A stretch of DNA of 11,330 bases from Candidatus Kaiserbacteria bacterium RIFCSPLOWO2_01_FULL_54_13 (lineage in GTDB: Bacteria > Patescibacteriota > Minisyncoccia > Phycocordibacterales > UBA2100): positions 16,790 to 28,119 of the forward strand of contig MFLZ01000006.1 of NCBI GenBank assembly GCA_001781685.1, in the 5' to 3' direction. How positions within the stretch are numbered: position 1 is the stretch's first letter; every line of letters starts with the position of its first letter. Shown one piece after another: positions 6,423 through 11,059 of the stretch. The translations under genes and the position numbers were made by a program. The notes under the pieces were generated by a model. That model saw nothing but the letters and a program-made list of their open reading frames with translations, did no database searches and was not told where the DNA came from.

Positions 6423-6680
6423 TTACTGTTCAAACGGGTTGAGTACCTTCTTCACTTTGCCAAAGGGATTGGTCTCCACATTGACGAGCGGGTTGTCTGC
6501 GCTGAAAGGATTCTCGGCCTTCGCGACATCTTCGGCCGCTTTTTGCGCAGCTGCTTCTTCGACTTTTGGCGCACTTGGAAGAGAGCGAAAATAGAGTAAA
6601 ACTGCGACACCAATTGCAACGGCTGCGATGATCAAAAAAAGTGTCTCTCGTCTGTTAAAAGTAAAAAGAATTGACGGCAT
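6423..6680 (-). CDS. Single-pass membrane protein with NPF-rich tail, 85 aa
   Basis: Seen: a short N-terminus MPSILFTFNRRET, one transmembrane helix at about residues 13-31 (LFLIIAAVAIGVAVLLYF), an Ala/Glu/Lys-rich helical stretch (EEAAAQKAAEDVAKAE), then a tail with NPF three times plus one NPL (ENPFSADNPL, ETNPFGKV, LNPFEQ-stop). The N-terminal RR before the helix suggests a cytoplasmic N-terminus and an exported tail. Its stop lies one base before the ATG of the Cys-rich protein, so the two are almost certainly translated from one message. I recognise no named family. A plausible inference is an anchor or assembly partner for the secreted Cys-rich protein, with the NPF repeats as short docking motifs. 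Confidence 0.8.
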   Translation of the reverse strand: MPSILFTFNRRETLFLIIAAVAIGVAVLLYFRSLPSAPKVEEAAAQKAAEDVAKAENPFSADNPLVNVETNPFGKVKKVLNPFEQ

Positions 6681-6953
6681 GCATTAGCTATTGGATGTGT
6701 AATACTCCCATTCTCTCACTATTTCTCTCGAGGCAAGCCCGTTATGCACAGTGAGGTGGAAAAGAGCGGGTCGGGGCAAATTGCTGCTCCTGGGGTAACA
6801 GGTGGGCAGAAAGTGGTGTCAGGTAGCATCAAAATGACCCCTCTCCACCACCAGAGCAAGGCCCTCCTCAACCCAACCGAGTTCAGAAACTATCTGCTTG
6901 TGAATGCGACAAATGCGACACTACTCTGAATGTTTTGAGAAAACGTGCTCTCG
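6681..6953. other. Intergenic stretch with an unsupported 61-codon frame and repeat copy B
   Basis: A + strand frame at 6744-6929 is open, but its peptide has no recognisable pattern and overlaps the direct repeat at 6865-6894, so it is not called as a gene. On the minus strand this stretch is upstream of the 85-aa membrane protein and should hold its promoter; the best -10-like string is TATTAC about 35 bases before the ATG, which is weak. The string CATCAAAATGACCCC near 6828-6842 loosely recalls insertion-sequence ends, but no transposase is present. Confidence 0.4.
6865..6894 (+). repeat. Direct repeat copy B, partner at 2451-2480
   Basis: It begins TCCTCAACCCAACCGAGTTC and ends AACTATC. 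Together with copy A it brackets the two-gene surface cassette in direct orientation, about 4.4 kb apart. Confidence 0.55.
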
Positions 6954-7142
6954 TTAGTGCTGTTTGAAGTAGATGTACGCGACGTACAGTCCGCTCGCAA
7001 TCGCAATCACCAAAAGCGGCGTAAAGTACGGCAGAAAAACCTCCTGCCAGTATGCGCCGACGGCGATGCCAAAGGTGAGGACCGAGAGCTTGAAGAGCCC
7101 GATCTGCCACCACGTAAACGTACTATTGCTGAAGATGTTCAT
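6954..7142 (-). CDS. Small two-helix membrane protein, 62 aa
   Basis: The product starts MNIFSNSTFTWWQIGLFKLS and predicts two transmembrane helices, about residues 12-31 and 39-58, with a YWQEV loop and a basic end (YFKQH). The aromatic N-terminus TWWQIGLFK looks like a conserved interface sequence. It resembles small membrane proteins I associate with parcubacterial genomes, but I cannot name a family. A perfect TATAAT lies about 30 bases before the ATG. No Shine-Dalgarno sequence is visible. Function unknown. Confidence 0.8.
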   Translation of the reverse strand: MNIFSNSTFTWWQIGLFKLSVLTFGIAVGAYWQEVFLPYFTPLLVIAIASGLYVAYIYFKQH

Positions 7143-7171
7143 ATAAATTAGGGACGATTAATAATGAGGTA

Positions 7172-7177
7172 ATTATA
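7172..7177 (-). promoter_or_regulatory. -10 box TATAAT for the 62-aa membrane protein
   Basis: TATAAT reads on the minus strand 29 bases before the ATG at 7142. The hexamer 17 bases further upstream (AATCGA) is a poor -35. Unlike most promoters in this window, it leaves a real leader of about 20 bases. Confidence 0.45.
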
Positions 7178-7200
7178 CCCCATCGTGAAGTGCCTCGATT

Positions 7201-7650
7201 CTATGAGCGTATAACCCTGCAGAGCGCCATTTCCAGCTCGATCGGCACATCCGTCCCAATGCGATAGATTTTCCCGCTTTTCATGACAATTTCAACGGCG
7301 TCAAAACCTGAAACATTGTAAATCCACATATAAGGCCAGAACCATATCCGTATGCCCCAGCCGTAGTACCAGTGATTTTTCACCGCCTTTGCCGAAGTGA
7401 TTTCACTCAGCAGGAACTTTTTTCGGAAAATACCGTATCCAAACTTTATCTGCACAAACTGCTCGTCAATCGTCACGGTAAGGGTTGAGAAAGAAACAAG
7501 TATGAAGACGATTACCGTCATCAATGCAGCAACGATATGACGAGGTTCAGTTTCCGGAATGTTCCAATACAGCCACGCAAAAAATACGGTAACCGCGAGC
7601 GCAACAAATAAGATAAGGTATCCGATTTGGGTGTGTTTGTACAATGTCAT
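7201..7650 (-). CDS. Membrane protein with bacterial PH-like domain, 149 aa
   Basis: Seen: two transmembrane helices at about residues 9-29 (IGYLILFVALAVTVFFAWLY) and 39-58, followed by a soluble part, residues 60-149. The latter carries strand-rich signatures: TVTIDEQFVQIKFGYGIF, LLSEITSAKAVKN, YYGWGIRI, WIYNVSGFDAVEIVMKSGK and YRIGTDVPIELEMAL. The order, two helices then EI-x-x-A, GWGIR, a Gly-bearing V-EI strand and R-IGTD, fits membrane proteins with a bacterial pleckstrin-homology-like fold. Such domains are thought to act in envelope stress or lipid and protein scaffolding, but no specific role can be given. The ATG at 7648-7650 begins just before the first helix. A TAGAAT -10-like string lies 11 bases before it. 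Confidence 0.75.
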   Translation of the reverse strand: MTLYKHTQIGYLILFVALAVTVFFAWLYWNIPETEPRHIVAALMTVIVFILVSFSTLTVTIDEQFVQIKFGYGIFRKKFLLSEITSAKAVKNHWYYGWGIRIWFWPYMWIYNVSGFDAVEIVMKSGKIYRIGTDVPIELEMALCRVIRS

Positions 7651-7746
7651 ACGTACGGCGCATTCTACTCCCTTTTGAACGGAGATAGGTCGCTTACCAC
7701 ACCAACACTCTGCTCAGTACGCTTGAATTAGTGCGAACCGAATTCG

Positions 7747-7780
7747 GCGCCGCCCCTCGGTGCGCACCGAGGGGCGGCGC
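7747..7780. repeat. Perfect 34-nt palindrome (repeat family member 1)
   Basis: The 34 bases equal their own reverse complement, with ends GCGCCGCCCC and GGGGCGGCGC and centre TCGGTGCGCACCGA. No T-run follows on either strand, so it is not a normal terminator. The same 10-base ends and the same 34-nt length recur at 9393-9426, which marks a dispersed repeat family. Confidence 0.75.
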
Positions 7781-7809
7781 AAAACCCCCGCAGATTGAAA
7801 ATGTGGGAA

Positions 7810-7826
7810 TTGGGGTCAGACTCCAA
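7810..7826. repeat. REP-like hairpin
   Basis: TTGGGGTCAGACTCCAA folds as TTGGGGT / ACTCCAA (one G-T wobble) around a CAG triloop. The GGGGTCAGA-CCC type hairpin resembles repetitive extragenic palindromes associated with REP-associated (Y1) transposases; that link is from memory and no such transposase is present here. Confidence 0.45.
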
Positions 7827-7836
7827 CCATCCTGTT

Positions 7837-8112
7837 TCAACGATGAATACAGCCGGCCCAACAACAAGGCCTGCGCACTCCTTCTATAAGTTCCGTACGC
7901 GTCCTCTCGATCCGGTGGCTTCTCGTCTCCGCTTTCTTGGCGGAGATGATCCAGCAGATCCACTCATTGCGCGCAAGCGGCGTGATGTCTTCCCATGCCG
8001 CTCGCGCCGCGCGCTCTGAACTGAGGGCCTTTCGCAAATCCTCCGGCACCGTATGTACCTGCCCGCGCGCAACGCGCAGGCGGGCCACACCAGTGGCGAT
8101 CTGTTTGGTCAT
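7837..8112 (-). CDS. YdeI/OmpD-associated (OmdA-type) family protein, 91 aa
   Basis: Seen: VPEDLRKALSSERAARAAWE (about residues 22-41), then LTP-like ITPLARNEWICWIISAKKAE and TRSHRIERTRTELIEG, ending RRPCCWAGCIHR. This is the pattern of the C-terminal domain of YdeI/OmpD-associated proteins (VP-DL-AL, A-AAW, L-P-R-EY-WI-SAKK-ETR-RRI). Known: the family is tied by name to bacteriocin protection and OmpD, but its biochemistry is unclear. The gene is full length for the stand-alone form, with a Cys-rich end (CCWAGC) that may bind metal. The ATG at 8112 lies 6 bases after a TGATAAAAT extended -10, so a leaderless start is likely. Confidence 0.88.
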   Translation of the reverse strand: MTKQIATGVARLRVARGQVHTVPEDLRKALSSERAARAAWEDITPLARNEWICWIISAKKAETRSHRIERTRTELIEGVRRPCCWAGCIHR

Positions 8113-8118
8113 GAGACT

Positions 8119-8127
8119 ATTTTATCA
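8119..8127 (-). promoter_or_regulatory. Extended -10 box for the YdeI-family gene
   Basis: TGATAAAAT on the minus strand (TAAAAT at 8124-8119) ends 6 bases before the ATG at 8112, placing the transcription start at or next to the start codon. Confidence 0.5.
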
Positions 8128-8190
8128 AATCCGGGGGTGGGTCGCTCCCAAGAGCTCATTTCGCCGCTCGGGGGCGCTCTCTACCGTGAA

Positions 8191-9294
8191 TTACATCTTA
8201 CAAAATGACTCACCGTGAGGCGGATTACCGCCGAGCATAGCGGGGTTAAACTTCGCAAAGTACACTGGTTTTAACTTCTCAGTGAAGTAATCGAACGGAC
8301 ATACAGCGGTCGTGTACGTTGTGCTTTCGCTCCAGTTGGGATCGTCGGCGTAACGATTGCGCACGACAGAGTTATACACACCAAAATCCCAGTTTCCGGC
8401 AAGATCGGTGCCAGTCGTATAGCCGACGAGATCACCAGCGGCAAAGGTAATAGGAGTTAGTTCTTGCGTTCTACTATCTTGTTTTGGTTCGCTCGGAAGC
8501 AGTTTTTTAATCTCCTCGGCTGGTTCTGTAACGTGCCCAAAACGAACCCTTACTTCACAACTCACTCGGAATTCCATCATATATGGACCGCCGATATAGT
8601 GTGAACCACTTTCTAACGTCATGGCAGCGGGTGCATAGAGAGGCACACGCACGTGGTCCGTGCCTATATAACCGTGCGTTTTGAGACTTGGACCAGCACC
8701 CATTGTTGGTGGAGGACCTATGTAATTAACCCTGCTCATGTCCGTGATGTCATTCGTGAAAATAGGAGAAGGATTACTCTTGCAATTTGACTGGGCCGCA
8801 GACATATATGCTTGCGGGGAAGATTGATTTTGTTTTGTCTGATCCTGAAGATGAGGGCTCAATTCATAGACCCTTTGTCGCAATCTTTCTACGTCACTTT
8901 TCGCGTATCCTTGCGCCTCTATAGTCGTCAGATCACTCAAAATCCGGGCGGCATGTTCGGGAGAGAAAAATATTTTTTTCTCTTGTGCATTCTGGATTTC
9001 TCCCTCAAGGACTGCGAACTGCTGTTGCATGTCACTTATCGCATCTATCCGATGACCGGGAGATTCCGGCGGCAGCTTTTGGGCTGCTTGACTTTGGTTT
9101 CGTGTCCGCAATGCGAGCGAGACCACAGAACTCGTGGCAGACTGTTCGCCCGCAGAGGTATTCGACGAGAATGGTGCAGCTGTTTCTATCTTCTCTTTTG
9201 AGCGCTGCGCTTGATAATACACCGCAGCCCCGCCGGCCAAAGACACGATAAGAATGACAATGACAACAGGAATCGAGATAAAACCTCTGTTCAC
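8191..9294 (-). CDS. Membrane-anchored protein with degenerate M23-peptidase-like domain, 367 aa
   Basis: GTG start. Residues 4-26 (GFISIPVVIVILIVSLAGGA) are an N-terminal anchor resembling pseudopilin-like starts but lacking the Glu5 motif. A Ser/Thr/Gln-rich linker (40-80) and a helical segment (85-150) follow. The C-terminal domain (~190-310) has GPPPTMGAGPSLKTHGYIGT, DHVRVPLYAPAAM, CEVRVRFGHV, FAAGDLVGYTTGTDLAG and NWDFGVYN. That order matches the LytM/M23 fold: substrate-side H-x(n)-D, VPLYAPA strand, FGHV, AGD-x-x-G-x-T and a final beta strand. Where active M23 enzymes carry HxH, this protein reads NWDFG, so the metal site looks lost. A role in recognising cell wall or in envelope assembly without catalysis is inferred. 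Several Cys in the last part suggest an exported location. Confidence 0.75.
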   Translation of the reverse strand: MNRGFISIPVVIVILIVSLAGGAAVYYQAQRSKEKIETAAPFSSNTSAGEQSATSSVVSLALRTRNQSQAAQKLPPESPGHRIDAISDMQQQFAVLEGEIQNAQEKKIFFSPEHAARILSDLTTIEAQGYAKSDVERLRQRVYELSPHLQDQTKQNQSSPQAYMSAAQSNCKSNPSPIFTNDITDMSRVNYIGPPPTMGAGPSLKTHGYIGTDHVRVPLYAPAAMTLESGSHYIGGPYMMEFRVSCEVRVRFGHVTEPAEEIKKLLPSEPKQDSRTQELTPITFAAGDLVGYTTGTDLAGNWDFGVYNSVVRNRYADDPNWSESTTYTTAVCPFDYFTEKLKPVYFAKFNPAMLGGNPPHGESFCKM

Positions 9295-9300
9295 AAAATA

Positions 9301-9306
9301 AGTATA
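9301..9306 (-). promoter_or_regulatory. -10 box TATACT giving a leaderless GTG start
   Basis: TATACT (minus strand) is followed by exactly 6 bases and then the GTG at 9294, so the start codon sits at the expected +1. No good -35 is seen. Confidence 0.45.
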
Positions 9307-9392
9307 TCGCAGAAATTCTTGGCTCCAGGGATGCGCTTGAAGTAGTGCGCCGTGCCCGTCCGTAGCCTTGGCGAAGGAGGGAACCCATTTTG

Positions 9393-9426
9393 GCGCCGCC
9401 CCGAGCAGCGCGGCGAGGGGCGGCGC
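9393..9426. repeat. 34-nt palindromic repeat (family member 2)
   Basis: Ends GCGCCGCCCC (9393-9402) and GGGGCGGCGC (9417-9426) are the same as at 7747-7780; the 14-base centre differs (GAGCAGCGCGGCGA). It lies in a 213-base non-coding gap (9295-9507) that also holds CTCGCT/AGCGAG (9452-9457 with 9471-9476) and a CCTTGGCGAAGG hairpin at about 9367-9378. Confidence 0.7.
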
Positions 9427-9507
9427 AATGCTTCTGAATGGTGAACGCCGACTCGCTTCGCCGGAGCTTCAGCGAGGTGAGTGTATATCCACGGGCTTCT
9501 TTTTTGT

Positions 9508-9795
9508 TCAAACGAAGCTCAGACGAGCCGCGAACGGTTCAATGATAGCATTCAGTTCCTCTCGAAAGGCAGGGAGAGTGCGTGATGCGCGCGCGTATTC
9601 GAGGCCCCGCAAAAGGAGTATGCCTTCTTCGTAGGCCGCGTGACGATTCTCTTTCTCGATGTGGCGAAGTGTGCTGTACGCGCGGTCAAGAGAAGAATGG
9701 TATTCTTTCGCATTCTTGGATTCTGCTGCGAGCGCGCACCGCAGCACGTCCGCGCCGAGGTTGGCGAAATAAAACGCTGCTTTATTATGTGTCAT
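9508..9795 (-). CDS. Conserved-looking helical protein of unknown function, 95 aa
   Basis: The sequence begins MTHNKAAFYFANLGADVLRC and continues with KEYHSSLDRAYSTLRHIE, AAYEEGILLLRGLEYARASR and FREELNAIIEPFAARL. It is almost entirely helical with no membrane segment, suggesting a small cytoplasmic helical bundle. The LGADVLRC and EEGILLLRGLEYAR strings look like conserved cores, but I cannot name a family. Its ATG overlaps the stop of the DUF5674 gene as ATGA (9792-9795), so translation is coupled and the two proteins may act together. The gene ends in front of a palindromic repeat region. Confidence 0.8.
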   Translation of the reverse strand: MTHNKAAFYFANLGADVLRCALAAESKNAKEYHSSLDRAYSTLRHIEKENRHAAYEEGILLLRGLEYARASRTLPAFREELNAIIEPFAARLSFV

Positions 9796-10148
9796 ATAAA
9801 GAGGCCGGGGATCAGTTGCTTTATTATCGCACGGATTTCACTCCGAAGTTTCTCATCCTGGATCTCCATGCCCCGGCTGCCTTGTGCTGGCCGTATGTTG
9901 ATAAGCGATACGAACTTGATCGCTGAATTGTCGCGCTCGTCAACATGTAGATTGAATCCCCACACATTCAGTTGCGAGGAGCCGTCGGCTATTAGAACGG
10001 CGTTTGCATCCATATGCCACTCTCCGCCGAGCGCAATGACCCCGCGTTTGATATCGACAACGCCCTTCACCATGTCGCGGTATATCTCTCGCGCAAGCAT
10101 CTGCACATCCTCGAGCGAGATAGGATTCTTGATGATCTTGATATTCAT
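9792..10148 (-). CDS. DUF5674 family protein, 118 aa
   Basis: ATG at 10148 is preferred over an upstream in-frame Met at 10172 because the family pattern starts MNIKIIKNPISLEDVQMLAR. Seen: FGDMVK-like IYRDMVKGVVDIKRGVIALG (about residues 22-41), GGEWHMDANAVLIADGSSQL, NVWGFNLHVDER, INIRPAQGSRGMEI (83-96) and a final helix SEIRAIIKQLIPGLFI. This matches DUF5674, a family seen mainly in CPR and other uncultured bacteria; the function is unknown. The conserved Glu/His/Asp in GGEWHMDA and the Arg in INIRPAQGSRG could form an active site, but this is speculation. It lies 33 bases downstream of tRNA-Asn on the same strand and overlaps the following gene by 4 bases. Confidence 0.85.
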   Translation of the reverse strand: MNIKIIKNPISLEDVQMLAREIYRDMVKGVVDIKRGVIALGGEWHMDANAVLIADGSSQLNVWGFNLHVDERDNSAIKFVSLINIRPAQGSRGMEIQDEKLRSEIRAIIKQLIPGLFI

Positions 10149-10181
10149 GACACAGAACAACGTCAGGGACAACGCTCATTC

Positions 10182-10256
10182 TGGCTCCGGGGGTGGGACT
10201 CGAACCCACAACTCCTTCGTTAACAGCGAAGTACTCTACCATTGAGTTACCCCGGA
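10182..10256 (-). tRNA. tRNA-Asn (anticodon GTT), CCA encoded
   Basis: The cloverleaf is complete on the minus strand: acceptor TCCGGGG with CCCCGGA, D stem ACTC/GAGT with a 7-nt loop, anticodon stem CTTCG/CGAAG around CTGTTAA, variable loop GAGTT, T arm GTGGG-TTCGAGT-CCCAC. The discriminator G is the usual one for tRNA-Asn. The 3' CCA is encoded at 10184-10182. Translated frames across it giving GGGTRTHNS- or WDSNPQ-like peptides are the well-known false ORFs over tRNAs. Confidence 0.97.
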
Positions 10257-10274
10257 ATATTAAAGAACCTCGAA

Positions 10275-10280
10275 ATTATA
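10275..10280 (-). promoter_or_regulatory. -10 box of the tRNA-Asn gene
   Basis: TATAAT on the minus strand lies 18 bases before the 5' end of the tRNA. No clear -35 is seen. It is back to back with the TATACT of the divergent Cys-rich mini-gene. Confidence 0.45.
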
Positions 10281-10286
10281 CACAGT

Positions 10287-10306
10287 TAGCCTCTTCAGGC
10301 TATACT
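10287..10306 (+). promoter_or_regulatory. Divergent promoter region with 6-bp inverted repeat and -10 box
   Basis: TAGCCT-CTTC-AGGCTA (10287-10302) is a perfect inverted repeat lying between the tRNA -10 and the TATACT (10301-10306) of the rightward mini-gene, whose ATG follows after exactly 6 bases. It could be an operator touching both promoters; chance cannot be excluded. Confidence 0.45.
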
Positions 10307-10312
10307 AGATGC

Positions 10313-10471
10313 ATGAAGCACTACATTTGCACGGGTGGATGCAAAGGAGTCTCGGACAAGCCGGGCGTGTGTCAGGCTGAGGGCTGTCCCAAGCACGGTC
10401 AGCCCCTAACCGAATGCAACTGCACCGACGGAAAGCACGAAACGGAACCGAAGACCGATACACCCAAATAG
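10313..10471 (+). CDS. Cys-rich mini-protein, possible metal-binding (HMBD-like), 52 aa
   Basis: The sequence starts MKHYICTGGCKGVSDKPGVC and goes on QAEGCPKHGQPLTECNC, ending in a polar tail KHETEPKTDTPK. Six Cys plus His fall in a spacing C-x3-C-x9-C-x4-C-x9-C-x-C. The YxC ... VSDKPGxC ... C ... HGxxL order recalls the heavy-metal-binding domain found near P-type ATPases (YxCPMHP ... DKPGxCPxCGMxL), though the middle spacing differs. A structural zinc site or metal handling is therefore likely but inferred. The ATG at 10313 is chosen over longer upstream frames because those run through the tRNA; TATACT lies 6 bases before it. Confidence 0.75.
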   Translation: MKHYICTGGCKGVSDKPGVCQAEGCPKHGQPLTECNCTDGKHETEPKTDTPK

Positions 10472-10543
10472 CACTTCGGAAGGGGCGACGGCTTGGGCTC
10501 ATTCACCTGCCCCGCACGCGAATTGGCGATGTCATAAAAAAGA

Positions 10544-10572
10544 TTGACAGCGTATTCCACATATGATACGCT
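10544..10572 (+). promoter_or_regulatory. cspA-type promoter with long leader
   Basis: TTGACA (10544-10549), a 17-base spacer and TACGCT (10567-10572) preceded by TGA form an extended -10 promoter. Transcription would start near 10579, leaving a leader of about 85 bases before the cold-shock ATG. The leader holds a small GATCC (10592-10596) / GGATC (10607-10611) hairpin. Known: cold-shock mRNAs often carry long regulatory leaders; thermosensing here is inference. Confidence 0.55.
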
Positions 10573-10663
10573 CTCTCCATCAATCGGCGCTGATCCAGGG
10601 AAGCAGGGATCGACCTACACTCCTCAGCAATACTTTTGATTTAACAGTGTAATCCTATTGCTC

Positions 10664-10867
10664 ATGCAAACAGGAACTATCGCTCGTCTTACCGACCGCG
10701 GTTTCGGGTTCATCAAGTTCGAAGGACAGGAAAAAGACCTCTTTTTCCACTCGAACGAACTCACAAACGTGAAGTTCGATGAGCTCCGCGAAGGCGACAA
10801 AGTAACCTTTGAAGTTACAGACAGTCCGAAAGGACCGAATGCGACCAAGGTTGGCAAGGTCGTCTAG
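10664..10867 (+). CDS. csp: Cold-shock protein (CspA family), 67 aa
   Basis: One OB-fold cold-shock domain, full length. Seen: MQTGTIARLTDRGFGFIKFE, with the RNP1 motif RGFGFI (residues 12-17), the RNP2-like DLFFHSNEL (26-34), then LREGDKVTFEV and the C-terminal GPNATKVGKVV. The ATG at 10664 is preferred over an in-frame TTG at 10658 because Csp proteins start a few residues before GTI/GTV. Role by family: single-stranded RNA/DNA binding chaperone that melts mRNA structure in the cytoplasm. It is monocistronic: own promoter with long leader, own strong terminator 20 bases after the stop. Confidence 0.97.
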   Translation: MQTGTIARLTDRGFGFIKFEGQEKDLFFHSNELTNVKFDELREGDKVTFEVTDSPKGPNATKVGKVV

Positions 10868-10879
10868 ACAGAAATGTCT
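10866..10879 (+). other. Small GAAA-loop hairpin after the csp stop
   Basis: AGACA-GAAA-TGTCT forms a 5-bp stem with a GAAA tetraloop directly over the stop codon end, 9 bases before the terminator stem. It may protect the mRNA 3' end or pause translation; no function is certain. Confidence 0.4.
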
Positions 10880-10888
10880 GAAACAAAG

Positions 10889-10917
10889 CGCCGCGTCTGA
10901 CGCGGCGTTTTGTTTTT
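10889..10917 (+). terminator. Intrinsic terminator of csp
   Basis: CGCCGCGT (10889-10896) pairs with ACGCGGCG (10900-10907) around a 3-base loop and is followed by TTTTGTTTTT (10908-10917). An A-run before the stem could extend pairing with the T-run. A textbook rho-independent terminator. Confidence 0.9.
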
Positions 10918-10992
10918 CCGCAATCCGCGGCTTATGCTATCGGACTTTTGCCACTCGTAAGATTCTCCCCAATTTGACGTCTTAGGAGCTAT

Positions 10993-11017
10993 GTACCGTG
11001 GTAGAATGCTACGGTAC
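10993..11017 (+). promoter_or_regulatory. Inverted repeat over an extended -10 box
   Basis: The 25 bases pair end to end: GTACCGT with ACGGTAC, then four more pairs (two G-T) to a GAA loop. TGGTAGAAT (10999-11007, TGn plus TAGAAT) lies inside and would be the -10 of the gene at 11060, leaving a leader of about 45 bases. A TTGACG at 10974-10979 is 22 bases away, too far for a standard -35. The symmetry suggests an operator or an RNA hairpin. Confidence 0.5.
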
Positions 11018-11059
11018 GTTATCAACTTTAGCAAAATAACATTACACAACACATACCTT

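Noticed and set aside
6820..6860. Possible insertion-sequence end (CATCAAAATGACCCC string)
   Set aside because: There is no transposase, no matching inverted repeat and no target duplication in the window; the resemblance is from memory only.
6744..6929. 61-codon + strand frame
   Set aside because: There is no domain or hydrophobic pattern, it overlaps the direct repeat, and it lies in the upstream region of the minus-strand cassette.
7694..7963. 89-codon minus-strand frame across the palindrome into the YdeI-family gene
   Set aside because: It overlaps the well-supported YdeI-family gene in another frame and reads through the palindrome.
10193..10312. Frames over the tRNA giving GLEPTTPS-, WDSNPQ- or GGGTRTHNS-like peptides
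   Set aside because: These are well-known false ORFs created by tRNA sequence; the cloverleaf is complete.
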